Assembly (NCBI RefSeq): GCF_013343235.1
Contig: NZ_CP040094.1
Location: forward strand, 1,054,501-1,118,500
Reading direction: 5' to 3'
DNA length: 64,000 nt
Source: Nostoc sp. TCL240-02
GTDB lineage: Bacteria; Cyanobacteriota; Cyanobacteriia; Cyanobacteriales; Nostocaceae
Below are positions 26,651 through 35,843 of this stretch, one piece after another. The translations under genes and the position numbers were made by a program. The stretch's first letter is position 1, and every line of letters begins with the position of its first letter. The notes beneath the pieces are model-generated. The model had not been told where the DNA came from and did no database searches. It worked only from the letters and a program-made list of their open reading frames with translations.

Positions 26651-27796
26651 TTAAAAAATCTTTTTTAACAACCGTTGCCAAATTGAAGATGTCCTCTTGT
26701 TAATCACACCACCCGCACTCAAATCTGACAGAGTGGGAAATGATGCAGACTTAGCATAAGGCCCATTTCGTAAAACTTTAGCTAGGGTATTGTTATTTTC
26801 GCGCAAACCTTCGTAAAAAAAGAATACCTCTCCTTGAATACCAAGTTGGCGATTGTATTCAATTGCCTGTACCAGATATTCTGGACTAATACAATAACTG
26901 CCAAGCTTCATTAATATTCCCGGTGCTAATTTGGGCAACGTCGCATCAGTGAACTGCTGGTTTACTAGTTTATCAGCGATCGCACAGTAACTCCCAAAGT
27001 CACGGCGATAAATCTGCGGCTGAATCATATCGACTATTCCCCGCTTCAGCCAGGTGGGTGAGTCTTGCAGATATTCCTGGAATGCCCAATCATGGATATT
27101 AGGTGCGATCGCAACTAGCAAATTAGGATTCACTGCTTTCACCTCACCGTAGAGACGCGCCAAAAACTCAGTGAGAATATCTGCACGCCACTGTAACCAT
27201 TGTCTATCTTTGGGGTTCTGTGGCGGATTGCGATCGCATTCCTGGCGATAACGGCTGACAGTTCCCTCATCATAGCCACCTTCGCAGGGAAATGCAGGGA
27301 AGCGATCGTCACCTTGAATACCATCTACATCGTAATTATTCGCAACTTCCAGCACCAGATTTAACAAGAATTCCTGCACCTGTGAGTCGAGTGCATTCAA
27401 CCACTCAAAGCCGTTTTTCTTCAGTAAGTTGCCGTTAAAGTCACGCGCAGCCCATTCCGGTTTTTTCTGTAAAAGCACACCACCATTCAAATTGTAGGAA
27501 CTAGCAAAACCATATTCAAACCAAGGAATTACTTTCAACCCAACTCGCCGCGCCTCCACCACCACTTCTTCTAAAGGGTCACGTCCTACAGACATCGGGT
27601 CAATTTCGACTCCAAAGGTCTGCTGCATTGTTTGGCTGGGATACAGAGTTACCGCCTTATTCCAAACAACAGGAAACACCACATTAAATCCCGTCTCAGC
27701 CAGAAAATCCATCGCCTCAGCAATGCGTTCCTTTGACCTGAGAACTTTACTATCAGTAGTGGTCAGCCAAATACCACGGGTTTCTATTATTGCCAT
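26651..27796 (-). CDS. GH10-like family hydrolase (GHL10/DUF187), cytosolic form
   Basis: A 381-residue TIM-barrel protein of the glycosyl-hydrolase-like GHL10 family. Landmarks are ETRGIWLTTTDSKVL at the start, FNVVFPVVWNK, VIPWFEYGF, WLNALDSQVQEFL and the acidic VDGIQGDDRF loop that probably carries active-site carboxylates. There is no signal peptide, unlike the paralogue at 39545. The ATG at 27796 gives the family-typical MAIIETRGIW start; an earlier in-frame ATG at 27829 would directly follow the upstream stop codon. The substrate is unknown, probably a polysaccharide or a cell-wall or storage glycan. Confidence 0.85.
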   Translation of the reverse strand: MAIIETRGIWLTTTDSKVLRSKERIAEAMDFLAETGFNVVFPVVWNKAVTLYPSQTMQQTFGVEIDPMSVGRDPLEEVVVEARRVGLKVIPWFEYGFASSYNLNGGVLLQKKPEWAARDFNGNLLKKNGFEWLNALDSQVQEFLLNLVLEVANNYDVDGIQGDDRFPAFPCEGGYDEGTVSRYRQECDRNPPQNPKDRQWLQWRADILTEFLARLYGEVKAVNPNLLVAIAPNIHDWAFQEYLQDSPTWLKRGIVDMIQPQIYRRDFGSYCAIADKLVNQQFTDATLPKLAPGILMKLGSYCISPEYLVQAIEYNRQLGIQGEVFFFYEGLRENNNTLAKVLRNGPYAKSASFPTLSDLSAGGVINKRTSSIWQRLLKKIF

Positions 27797-27829
27797 TTCT
27801 ATAAATTTAAATTCTCGGCACTGCACCAT

Positions 27830-28648
27830 CTAAACGTTGACTAGCCGGCGATACCGCGCCTGTATTATTGTGTAAATTCCATAAGCAATCAAACCTAGTG
27901 CCACAATACCCAAAAGCCATGCTCCATAAGGTTGTTGCGCTAGCGTCTGTAATACTTCATCCAAACCTTCGGCGGTAGCAGCGTTCGAGTGTCTTGCTGC
28001 TTCAATTAAGAACCAGCCGATAATAGAAAATACTATACCTCGTGCCGCTAAACCAAATCTGGAAATCCTGATTACCCATTGGGCTTGTGTGTTGCTTAAC
28101 TCTGTTAAATTGAGTTTTTTACGAAATTTGGCACTAAAAGCTTTATAAAACTGATAGAAGCCTAGAGCAATTACAAACACTCCCACAGTTCCAACTAACC
28201 ATTGACCAAAGGGTTGAGAAAGCAAACGTGCTGTCCAATCTTCAGTAGAATCACTACTATTTTTAGCGCTGCCTGTACCCATAACAATTTTCACAGCACT
28301 TAAGGCTAAACTTGCATAAATTAGTCCATTAACTGCGTAACCAATCCGCACTGCCAAACCTTTGGCATCATTACCTTTATTTTCTGGGTCTTTAATTGCT
28401 TGTACAAAACGCCAGATTACGTATCCAATCAAGCCAATTGCAACTAAAGCCAGCAAAAATTTCCCAAATGGCTGGTTGACAATTGTTTGGAGAGCGCCTT
28501 GGGTATCAGTTGTTTTACCACCCCTGCCAAAAGCCGCCTGTGCTGCCAGTAGTCCAACTATACCGTAAACTACTCCCTTGGAAACATAGCCAAATCGTCC
28601 CAGTCGCTCAACCCACAATGAAGCATGGTTTGTCAACTGTTGTGTCAT
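27830..28648 (-). CDS. DUF1206 membrane protein
   Basis: A 272-residue membrane protein made of three repeated pairs of transmembrane helices, the DUF1206 pattern. Each repeat carries RxGxxxKGVVYGIVG-like text: GRFGYVSKGVVYGIVGLLAA, then RIGYAVNGLIYASLALSA, then RFGLAARGIVFSIIGWFL. A Gly at each turn and QPFGxWL segments recur. The function is not known. The start at ATG 28648 (MTQQLTNH) fits the family better than the ATG at 28684. It is upstream of and adjoining the GHL10 gene. Confidence 0.85.
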   Translation of the reverse strand: MTQQLTNHASLWVERLGRFGYVSKGVVYGIVGLLAAQAAFGRGGKTTDTQGALQTIVNQPFGKFLLALVAIGLIGYVIWRFVQAIKDPENKGNDAKGLAVRIGYAVNGLIYASLALSAVKIVMGTGSAKNSSDSTEDWTARLLSQPFGQWLVGTVGVFVIALGFYQFYKAFSAKFRKKLNLTELSNTQAQWVIRISRFGLAARGIVFSIIGWFLIEAARHSNAATAEGLDEVLQTLAQQPYGAWLLGIVALGLIAYGIYTIIQARYRRLVNV

Positions 28649-28854
28649 GGTAGTTGGATGATAATTATATTTACCTTTTACCAAAATTTACCCACGATTC
28701 ACATCTATCCCAGGGCAAATTGTCTAATTATTTTGTAATAAATCACTATTGTAATACTGCCTTTTAATAGATGTGAGGTTGCTAAAAATCATATTACACT
28801 TATTAAGTAAAGTATTATTCTTTAGTATTTTATAATGCTGAATTGTGATTAATT

Positions 28855-29718
28855 ATGTCTTTAATAGAAAGTTCTTGGAAAGACGAATATATAATTACCA
28901 ATGGGGTGAAACTACACTACGTTACCCAAGGTGAAGGCCCTTTAATGTTGATGTTGCATGGCTTTCCTGAGTTTTGGTACTCTTGGCGGCATCAAATACC
29001 AGAATTTGCCCAAAATTTTAAAGTGGTTGCCCTTGACTTACGTGGCTACAACGATAGTGATAAACCAAATGAGCAATCAGCCTATGTAATGGATGAGTTT
29101 ATCAAAGATGTTGAGGGAGTAATTAAAGGATTAGGATATCAAAAATGTGTATTAGTTGGACATGATTGGGGCGGTGCGATCGCTTGGAATTTTGCATACA
29201 CTCACCCCGAAATGGTAGAGCGACTAATTATTCTTAACCTGCCACATCCCGCTAAATTTGCCGAAGGTTTACGCACTCCCCAACAGTTACAGCGTAGTTA
29301 CTATATATTCCTCTTTCAAATACCGTGGCTACCAGAATTACTTTTACAATCTTTAGACTACCAAGCTATTGAAACAGCTTTTAAAGGTACAGCAGTTAAC
29401 AAGAATGCTTTCACCAAAGCGGATATTGACGCATATAAAAATGCTGCGGCAAAACGCGGTGCCCTCACAGCAATGTTGAACTACTACCGCAATATTTTTC
29501 AGCAGAAAATGCTAAATCCAAGTTGGGGCATTCTGGAAGTGCCTACACTGATGATTTGGGGAGAAAATGACACCGCACTCGGCAAGGAACTAACCTATGA
29601 CACCGCAGCTTATGTCCGAAACTTTCAAATCAAGTACATTCCTAATTGTGGCCATTGGGTGCAGCAAGAACAGCCTGAATTGGTTAATCAGTATATGCGA
29701 GAATTTCTGAAGACTTAA
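28855..29718 (+). CDS. Alpha/beta hydrolase, soluble epoxide hydrolase type
   Basis: A 287-residue enzyme. HGFPEFWYSWRHQIP and the nucleophile motif VGHDWGGAIAW with Asp in place of Ser are typical of epoxide hydrolases and haloalkane dehalogenases. The HGFPE oxyanion motif favours an epoxide hydrolase. A cap domain follows (about 130-220, with tyrosines such as RSYYIFLF and LNYYRNIF available to activate the epoxide). The acid is in WGENDTALG and the His in NCGHWVQQE. It probably opens epoxides to diols by a covalent ester intermediate in the cytosol. Confidence 0.88.
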   Translation: MSLIESSWKDEYIITNGVKLHYVTQGEGPLMLMLHGFPEFWYSWRHQIPEFAQNFKVVALDLRGYNDSDKPNEQSAYVMDEFIKDVEGVIKGLGYQKCVLVGHDWGGAIAWNFAYTHPEMVERLIILNLPHPAKFAEGLRTPQQLQRSYYIFLFQIPWLPELLLQSLDYQAIETAFKGTAVNKNAFTKADIDAYKNAAAKRGALTAMLNYYRNIFQQKMLNPSWGILEVPTLMIWGENDTALGKELTYDTAAYVRNFQIKYIPNCGHWVQQEQPELVNQYMREFLKT

Positions 29719-30030
29719 CCTAATTTGCTAATTTACGAACAAATAATTTGGTTAAGTATAAATGCTTATCAAAATAGCCAAATTATGGCGAGTACTGCAA
29801 GCCCTTAAAAAGATTTAACAGAGATTTAACACTAGCAGCTTTTTAAGGTTTATTGAGTAAAAATCAACCAGAAACAGGATATATAGCATTTTTTATCTCG
29901 CTATGATAGCAGGTTTATATCACAACTAACTTGTTGGTGCATAGTATACATTGACCTCACAAACTTTAGTGAGATAATAGAGTTGTGAGGGACAGAACGG
30001 ACGCAACTTGATTATTTAAGGGGGAAAATT
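29719..30030. other. Gene-free stretch upstream of the pentapeptide protein
   Basis: About 310 bp of AT-rich sequence. I see no ORF, repeat or strong hairpin. It must hold the promoter of the pentapeptide gene, whose ribosome site is the purine run GGGGGAAAA just before ATG 30031. Confidence 0.5.
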
Positions 30031-30486
30031 ATGAAACTCCAGCTATTAGCGGCCATTGCCTTAGCAACTCCCCTATTTTTCGCTAACTCGGTTAAAGCCG
30101 AGAATCCGCAGGACTTACAAAAGCTGCTTTCAACTGGGGAATGCATCGAGTGCAATCTATCGGGAGCTAACCTCAGTGGCGCTCATTTAATTGGTGCTGA
30201 CTTGAGAGGCTCAAAGCTTGAAGGAGCCAACCTTGTAGGGGCTAACCTTGAAGGTGCTGACTTAACTGGTGCAAATTTGGCAGGTGCTAACCTAACATCA
30301 GCTTATGTAACCAATGTGAATATGAAGCAAACCAATCTTAACGGAGTAAATTTTACCCGCGCTACGATTCACGATTCTAATGTGTATAAAGCATCAATGA
30401 ACGATCTAAATCTCACTGATGCCGAAATATTTAACACTGGAATCGGGATTGGTGGAGAAGATGCCGAAATTCCTGATTGGAAATAG
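30031..30486 (+). CDS. Secreted pentapeptide-repeat protein
   Basis: A 151-residue protein. It has a signal peptide (about residues 1-23, ending SVKAEN) and then ~15 pentapeptide repeats (A[N/D]LxG) that form a right-handed quadrilateral beta helix. A CIECNLSG pair of Cys residues caps the N-terminal side. The protein is probably periplasmic or thylakoid-lumenal, as for lumenal pentapeptide proteins known in cyanobacteria. The role is unknown. A good terminator lies ~100 bp after it. Confidence 0.88.
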   Translation: MKLQLLAAIALATPLFFANSVKAENPQDLQKLLSTGECIECNLSGANLSGAHLIGADLRGSKLEGANLVGANLEGADLTGANLAGANLTSAYVTNVNMKQTNLNGVNFTRATIHDSNVYKASMNDLNLTDAEIFNTGIGIGGEDAEIPDWK

Positions 30487-30586
30487 GCTCAACTGAGTAG
30501 GCAGGTGAAAATAAACACAACATCAGAGAAACTGGTTTTTTGCCAGCATTATCTTTAAAATCTGCCTATACAAAAATAAAAAAATG

Positions 30587-30628
30587 AACCCCCTTTGCCT
30601 TGTAAACTATGACGAAGCAGAGGGGGTT
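30587..30628 (+). terminator. Rho-independent-like terminator after the pentapeptide gene
   Basis: AACCCCCTTTGC (30587-30598) pairs with GCAGAGGGGGTT (30617-30628) with one G-U wobble, followed by TCTTATT. It would end the plus-strand pentapeptide transcript. Confidence 0.75.
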
Positions 30629-30752
30629 TCTTATTAGGATTGAGCCGATCTGCCTTGGTGCTATTTTAAAATTCGTAAAGCGGGGATGAAAGCGATCGCA
30701 CTGTGGCAAGCTCAAACCCTTCCTAATTCTTTACTCAGCAACGTTTCGGTGA

Positions 30753-31469
30753 CTATAGTCCTGCAAACCACTCATAGCCCTGATCTTCCCAATAGCCTTT
30801 AAGAGGTAACAAATTGCTGACGAATGTAATTTGAGTCACCCACTTGCTTTGCTTATAGCCCAGTTTAATTGGGGATGCTAGACGCATAGGCGCACCATTA
30901 TCAACTGATAATGGTTGTCCATTCTTTTGATAAGCCATCAGGGTTTGCGGATGTACAGCAGAGGCAATATCCCAGCTTTCATAGTAGCCATCAGCAGACT
31001 TAAAGTAGACATAACGGACGTTTGACTTAGGCTGTACCAGCGCTACCAAGTCTCGCAATCGCACACCTCCCCATTGAACGATCGCAGCCCAGCCTTCAAC
31101 ACAGACATGGCGAATTACCATTGAAGTTAAGGGAAGTTTTTCAATATCCCCCATACTCAATTGCATCGGGTTACTAACCTCACCATCAATCTTCAGGCGA
31201 AACTGCGCCGGATCAATTTGCGGTGTGAAGTCAAAGGAATTGATTAGCAATTTGTCTGCTTCTATGGCACTAACAGGAAATTCTGGAACTGGTTTCTGAC
31301 TTAACAGGAGTGCTTCAAGACGTTGGTTTAGTGGCTCAGATATTTGCCGCAGATTATCTGAGAACAAATTTGTCCCACAGCCACCTAAAAGAAAGCCTAC
31401 ACCTGAAAGTCCAGATAGTTGCAGTAACTGGCGACGGGATAAGGTGCGTTTGGGAAGAATCAGACTCAT
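30753..31469 (-). CDS. Exported molybdopterin-dependent oxidoreductase (sulfite-oxidase fold)
   Basis: A 238-residue protein of the sulfite oxidase/MsrP superfamily. The N-terminus has a twin-arginine motif (SRRQLLQL) with a hydrophobic stretch ending LLGGCG, so it is exported folded by Tat and may be lipid-anchored. The molybdenum ligand is the Cys in IRHVCVEGW (about C123). GGVRLRDLV, MAYQKNGQPL and PMRLASPIKLGYKQSKWV are family motifs for pterin binding. It has no dimerisation domain. It is 7 bp downstream of a cytochrome b gene, the likely electron partner, as MsrP has MsrQ. Confidence 0.9.
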   Translation of the reverse strand: MSLILPKRTLSRRQLLQLSGLSGVGFLLGGCGTNLFSDNLRQISEPLNQRLEALLLSQKPVPEFPVSAIEADKLLINSFDFTPQIDPAQFRLKIDGEVSNPMQLSMGDIEKLPLTSMVIRHVCVEGWAAIVQWGGVRLRDLVALVQPKSNVRYVYFKSADGYYESWDIASAVHPQTLMAYQKNGQPLSVDNGAPMRLASPIKLGYKQSKWVTQITFVSNLLPLKGYWEDQGYEWFAGL

Positions 31470-31476
31470 ATTACCT

Positions 31477-32073
31477 CTACAGGAACATAGACTTAACTAG
31501 ACGGATGCTTCCTACCTTCAGGGCAAGTAAGGAATGAGCAATTGTAAACAGTATGACTGTGGGAACAGTTATAAAGTGAACAGTGCGTAGAGTTTGCCAA
31601 CTACCAAACAGCCCCGAAAGCCAATGCAGTTGGGCAGGTTTGTACATCACCAGACCACTCAAGATTGCCAGCAGTAGCACTGGAATGATAGCAGTATAAA
31701 CTAGCCGATGCCATGCGTAATTTTTGCGCTTTGGGTTCTGGCTGACTTGCAATGCTTTTAAGTCACCGCCATCGGCAAAGCGACGCTGCCAACGCCGAGT
31801 TACAAAGATATAAAGCCCATACCAAAGTAAATTTAGTGAAAACAGCCACATAGCAGCAAAATGCCAGTGTCTGCCACCGCCTAGCCAACCTCCTAGCAAG
31901 ATAAAATCAGGAAAATGCCAACCTTCACGCCCGCCAAATACTGGATTAGCATTATATATTTGCAATCCGCTAGTAATCATCAACATGAGACTGATGATAT
32001 TGATCCAGTGAAAGGTCTTTGATAGAAAAGTCTGACTTGGTGTTGAGCGGGATTTACGTTTAGATGAGGTCAT
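31477..32073 (-). CDS. Di-haem cytochrome b561-like membrane protein
   Basis: A 198-residue protein with four transmembrane segments and paired His residues placed for two b-type haems: FHWINIISL, RHWHFAAMW, AWHRLVYTAI, then VHFITVP and AHSLLALK. It resembles the hydrogenase/thiosulfate-reductase cytochrome b family. Its gene is just upstream of the molybdopterin enzyme gene in the same direction, so it probably passes electrons between the quinone pool and that enzyme across the membrane. This is inference from order and family. Confidence 0.85.
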   Translation of the reverse strand: MTSSKRKSRSTPSQTFLSKTFHWINIISLMLMITSGLQIYNANPVFGGREGWHFPDFILLGGWLGGGRHWHFAAMWLFSLNLLWYGLYIFVTRRWQRRFADGGDLKALQVSQNPKRKNYAWHRLVYTAIIPVLLLAILSGLVMYKPAQLHWLSGLFGSWQTLRTVHFITVPTVILFTIAHSLLALKVGSIRLVKSMFL

Positions 32074-32184
32074 ACCAATTTTGGATTTTGAATTTTGGAT
32101 CTTAGATTTTTAGATTGTTCCCAGTCAGACTTTTGGATTGGGTCTTTTAATCCAAAATCTAAAATTGGCACGCTTATAGCTGTC

Positions 32185-32877
32185 TCATAGAGGTTGAGTA
32201 GGAAAAAACGGAGCCAGCCAAAGTTGTATCTGGACATCCCAACCGAGAAGAATAGCAATTGCTGTCGCTGCGATCGCTACGCCACCTACGCGCTGCAACC
32301 CTGCACTATGGACGCGGAGATTGAGGATTCGTTGGCTGAATACTCGCCCACCGTAGGCGATCGCTAATAAAGGTAAACCTGCTCCGATTCCATAAACAAC
32401 CAGTAGCCAAAATGCACCTGCGACTTGATGATTAACTGCCGCTAGGACTAAAATTCCTCCCAAAACCGGCCCAGCACAGGGAGTCCACAAAAGCCCCAAC
32501 TGAGTCCCTAGCCAAAACTCTCCCATGAGTCCAATTCTTGGAGGTTTTTGAGCCAAATTGCCGACTGGAATATAAGTAAATATTCGGTAACTCCAGGTGG
32601 GGAAAATTGCAATTAATCCCAAAAATAAAAGAAGTGCGATCGCGCCACTCCTTAATAAATTAGCCAAACCCGTAAACCAGGCTGATGTTACACCGAGTAA
32701 GCTACCTGCCAGGGCAAAACCAGCGATTAATCCCCCTACCAGTGCTATCGGCCCGTAAGTATGCGATTGGAGCGAGCGCCCTAGTAGCACAGGCAAAATC
32801 GGTAAAACACAGGGTGAAAGGATGTTCAAAACTCCTCCCAATAAAGCCAGACTAATTGATAAAGTAGAAGTCGTCAT
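32185..32877 (-). CDS. CcdA-like thiol electron transporter
   Basis: A 230-residue membrane protein with six or so helices. Conserved Cys residues lie in NILSPCVLPILPVLLG (helix 1) and LLWTPCAGPVLGG (about residue 135), the pair that moves electrons from cytosolic thioredoxin to the outside in CcdA/DsbD. It is 8 bp downstream of the thioredoxin-like gene, so a direct redox partnership is likely. In cyanobacteria CcdA also serves c-type cytochrome maturation; which role applies here is open. Confidence 0.88.
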   Translation of the reverse strand: MTTSTLSISLALLGGVLNILSPCVLPILPVLLGRSLQSHTYGPIALVGGLIAGFALAGSLLGVTSAWFTGLANLLRSGAIALLLFLGLIAIFPTWSYRIFTYIPVGNLAQKPPRIGLMGEFWLGTQLGLLWTPCAGPVLGGILVLAAVNHQVAGAFWLLVVYGIGAGLPLLAIAYGGRVFSQRILNLRVHSAGLQRVGGVAIAATAIAILLGWDVQIQLWLAPFFPTQPL

Positions 32878-32885
32878 AATTCCTT

Positions 32886-33491
32886 CTACCCCAATAGCTG
32901 GCGGATAGTTTGCTCTATTTTTTCGTATGCCCCTTCACCAATATGGTCATATTGTAGTAAACCCTGGCGATCGGCTAAAAATATATGGGGCCAATACTGA
33001 TTTTCGTAAGCGTTCCAAGTTTTATATTCGTTATCAACCGGAACCGGATAAGTAATCTTGTGTTGTTGTAACGCCTTTTTTATATTGTTCGGATCTCGCT
33101 CGAAAGCAAACTCTGGTGTATGGATACCAATCACCTTGAGTCCCTGCGACTCATACTGGCGATGCCATTTAGTGATGTAGGGCAGAGTACGCTGACAGTT
33201 AATACAAGCAAAAGTCCAAAACTGTATTAAGATAACACTGCCTTTGAGGTTAGCGATCACTAAAGGACTAGAATTAAGCCACTGACTGATACCCTGAAAC
33301 TCTGGTAAACTCTTACCTGCCGGAGTTTTCACAATAGTTTCTAGGTCTTGCGTATTGTTACTTTTTGTAGGAGAAATAGAAGGGGCATTCACTTTTCTAA
33401 AGCTGGAAAATGTTGTAGCTGCACCGATTCCGACAACCCCTAAGCCAAGATAAAAAAGTAACTGACGGCGGTAAAGTAGGTTGTGATTCAT
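32886..33491 (-). CDS. TlpA/redoxin-family membrane-anchored thioredoxin-like protein
   Basis: A 201-residue protein with an N-terminal membrane anchor or signal (LLFYLGLGVVGIGAATTF) and a thioredoxin-fold domain. The active site is CINC in WTFACINCQRTLPY. The family-typical VIGIHTPEFAFE segment and the cis-Pro loop (YWPHIFLAD) follow. An in-frame ATG 51 bp earlier exists, but ATG 33491 is preceded by AGGAGA at good spacing. With CcdA next door it probably reduces disulfides in the periplasm or lumen. Confidence 0.88.
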   Translation of the reverse strand: MNHNLLYRRQLLFYLGLGVVGIGAATTFSSFRKVNAPSISPTKSNNTQDLETIVKTPAGKSLPEFQGISQWLNSSPLVIANLKGSVILIQFWTFACINCQRTLPYITKWHRQYESQGLKVIGIHTPEFAFERDPNNIKKALQQHKITYPVPVDNEYKTWNAYENQYWPHIFLADRQGLLQYDHIGEGAYEKIEQTIRQLLG

Positions 33492-33602
33492 CAGAATTTC
33501 TCCTGTTGAGGTAAAAGCACCAAAGTATAGGGATTGGCTCAAAATTTTCTTGGTAAGCAGCTCCTAATCTTAGTAAAAGAAAAGTAAGATGCAAGGCTGT
33601 GG

Positions 33603-33998
33603 CTAGGGCTTGGTGGAAGCCGGGGATTGCTTCATAACATCACCAGCTTTATCTTTACCCATTGCATCTTTACCCATAGCACCGCCAGCTTTATCTTGAC
33701 CCATTGCATCTTTGCCCATAGCACCGCCAGCTTTATCTTTGCTCATCGGATCACCAGCTTTGTCTTTACCCATTGCATCTTTACCCATAGCACCGCCAGC
33801 TTTATCTTTGCTCATCGCATCGCCAGCTTTGTCTTTACCCATTGCATCTTTGCCCATAGCATCGCCAGCTTTATCTTTACTCATTGCAGGAGAGGCTTCA
33901 GGGGCAATTTGATTGTTGCTTGCAGGACTGCTAGAGCAAGCACTGAGACTCGCGGTTAGGCTTAAACCAGCAATTAAACAAAGTATTTTCCAGTTCAT
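33603..33998 (-). CDS. Lipoprotein with MXKDX pentapeptide repeats
   Basis: A 131-residue protein. Residues 1-21 are a lipoprotein signal ending LSACSSS. After a short Ser/Pro linker, about 80 residues consist almost entirely of repeats of MxKDx and KAGDAM words (MSKDKAGDAMGKDAMGKDK), the low-complexity pattern described for MXKDX-repeat proteins. It is rich in Met, Lys, Asp and Ala. Metal or membrane interaction is conceivable, but no function is known. It lies 111 bp upstream of the thioredoxin-like gene in the same direction, at the head of the redox cluster. Confidence 0.85.
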   Translation of the reverse strand: MNWKILCLIAGLSLTASLSACSSSPASNNQIAPEASPAMSKDKAGDAMGKDAMGKDKAGDAMSKDKAGGAMGKDAMGKDKAGDPMSKDKAGGAMGKDAMGQDKAGGAMGKDAMGKDKAGDVMKQSPASTKP

Positions 33999-34676
33999 AG
34001 TCTTCTTTCGTCCTTTGGATAGTTCTTTTTGTATTGATTGATTCAGAGGAAATTAAGCTAAAAGCGGATTCATAAAAGCTATTGAGATAAAGAAGATGCC
34101 TTCTTGTAGAGGATTTCATCAGACATTTGCTACTGATGTTTGATTTATCCCGAACATCTAAAGTATCTCTATAACGGCTGAGAGCTTATTGAAACTAAGC
34201 CATAATTTTCATAAATTTATCCCTTGAGAAAATTTAGTTAATTCTCAGCATTTTCTCAGGTATTCATGGTAGCTCAAAGCCAGAATCTAATTTAGGTATT
34301 ATTTCAGCAAAATCTCATACTGAAGAATGTAGAGACGTAGCACTGCTACGTCTCACAAGGGTTCTGGATAACGCACATTTAATTTCTGGAAATGTTTAAT
34401 CCTAAGAGTTTCAGAACAAACCTATCTCTGGCTGGCTATCCTGAACTTTGGAACATCCAAAAAATTGGTGCTTAAGACTTGATATGCCAAGCTACGCAAC
34501 CCAATTTTCTTGTGTAATATTTTGTTAGTGAAGATATCTGTGCTTAGATGATCCTGATACTAATATCTATGGGCAATAGAGGAACAAAACGACTTTTAGA
34601 ATATTTATGCAAATCTGACCATCACACCAGCACTAACTAGCGATTAGGGTGGGTAAATGGTGCCCACCCTAAGATA
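33999..34676. other. 678-bp gene-free stretch
   Basis: AT-rich sequence between the MXKDX lipoprotein start and the 3' end of rpmA. It holds the perfect hairpin at 34332-34354 and the promoter side of the lipoprotein gene. No ORF with a plausible start and family signature was seen on either strand. Confidence 0.5.
34332..34354. repeat. Perfect 11-bp-arm palindrome (dispersed REP-like hairpin)
   Basis: GAGACGTAGCA (34332-34342) and TGCTACGTCTC (34344-34354) are exact reverse complements around one base. GAGACG...CGTCTC words recur in the hairpin at 57194-57258. This type of palindrome is a dispersed element in heterocyst-forming genomes; here it lies in a long gap and does not follow a gene closely. 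Confidence 0.7.
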
Positions 34677-34973
34677 CTAACTTGCTACTGCTTCAGCAGG
34701 GGCTGTTTCAACAGCAGTTATAGGTAAATAAACACTAACTTTTTTACGGGTTTTGCCCTTTCTCTCAAACATTACAACACCGTCGATTAAGGCAAACAGA
34801 GTGTCATCGCTACCAATACCGACGTTGTTACCAGGGTGAAATTTGGTACCGCGCTGACGCACGAGAATGTTTCCTGCACGCACAACTTGACCGCCATAAC
34901 GCTTGACACCCAGACGTTGGGCGTTAGAATCACGACCATTGCGTGTACTACCTGTTCCTTTCTTATGAGCCAT
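34677..34973 (-). CDS. rpmA: 50S ribosomal protein L27
   Basis: A 98-residue protein of the large ribosomal subunit. The N-terminal [17 protein letters not shown] and the central [17 protein letters not shown] are diagnostic of L27, whose N-terminus reaches the peptidyl-transferase centre. The cyanobacterial Ala/Glu/Pro-rich tail is present. It lies 30 bp downstream of rplU, the conserved two-gene ribosomal operon. Confidence 0.98.
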   Translation of the reverse strand: MAHKKGTGSTRNGRDSNAQRLGVKRYGGQVVRAGNILVRQRGTKFHPGNNVGIGSDDTLFALIDGVVMFERKGKTRKKVSVYLPITAVETAPAEAVAS

Positions 34974-35003
34974 GATTTCCTCTTATGTATCTACTTATTT
35001 TTA

Positions 35004-35411
35004 TTATTCAGCAGCGGTTTCAACTTCTTCGGCAGGAGTCTCATCTAAAACGGGGGTTTCCTTCTCCGCTTCTCCTTGAGCAACAAATACTTCACCGTTA
35101 AGGGTGATGGAGTCAATCATAAGTCTGGTAATTTCCTGACGATGCCCCCGTTTTTTACGGGTTTTCTTTTTCGGCTTCATCTTGTATACCAAGACTTTAC
35201 GACCTCTGTAATGTCGCATTACAGTCCCTTCTACAGTTGCACCTGTCACTAGTGGTTGTCCAATACTGACTGCGCCATCGTGCTGCACAAGTAATACGGA
35301 GTCTATTGTAACTTTTTCATCTGGTTCGGTAGGAAGCAGTTCAATGTCATAAAACCGCCCTGGCTCTACTCGTATTTGTTTGCCGCCAGTTTCAATAATC
35401 GCGTAGGTCAT
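35004..35411 (-). CDS. rplU: 50S ribosomal protein L21
   Basis: A 135-residue ribosomal protein starting MTYAIIETGGKQIRVEPGRF, the L21 signature. VMRHYRGRKVLVYKMKPKKK is the rRNA-binding loop and RRGHRQEIT-like text (KKRGHRQEITRLMI) follows. A Glu/Ala-rich tail (about residues 115-135) is normal in cyanobacteria. It is first in the rplU-rpmA operon. Confidence 0.98.
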   Translation of the reverse strand: MTYAIIETGGKQIRVEPGRFYDIELLPTEPDEKVTIDSVLLVQHDGAVSIGQPLVTGATVEGTVMRHYRGRKVLVYKMKPKKKTRKKRGHRQEITRLMIDSITLNGEVFVAQGEAEKETPVLDETPAEEVETAAE

Positions 35412-35843
35412 GGAATTGTCCTTGAGGTTGCCGTACAGGTAGCTGGTTTTTATCTCCTGTAGAGAGGTTTTTGCCAGCTTTTGTAATATGTCTACCTGAT
35501 CCGAGCAGGAATTAGACAGACAATCTAATATACTATTTTATTCACAGGTGCTAAGTCAAGCTTCCATTTGCCAAAATTCGTGATGGCGATCGCTTACCCA
35601 AAAATCAGAATTAATACTTTGTATTTAAAAACTGCTTCCATCTGAGGAATGATTTTTACAAACTAGTAGAAATATTTTAGACTCAAACTTATAGTTTCTT
35701 GTCAAAATTCACACATTTATCTTATTTGTTTTAAAATTAAACCTACACACTTAAATCTAATAGTTTTTTACAGAATTTAGTGAACCGAAAAAATCAAATT
35801 CATACATTCAAACCTGATATTTAAAACAGGAGATGGACTTGTC
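35412..35843. other. Intergenic region with promoters of rplU and the Nif11 gene
   Basis: About 430 bp between divergent genes. The first ~110 bp upstream of rplU is GC-richer and could form an mRNA leader; no named riboswitch is recognised. The Nif11 gene has an AGGAGA ribosome site at about 35829-35834. No other gene is seen. Confidence 0.45.

Noticed and set aside
33627..33959. Plus-strand frames opposite the MXKDX lipoprotein
   Set aside because: Antisense of repeated codons; the minus strand has the signal peptide and lipobox.
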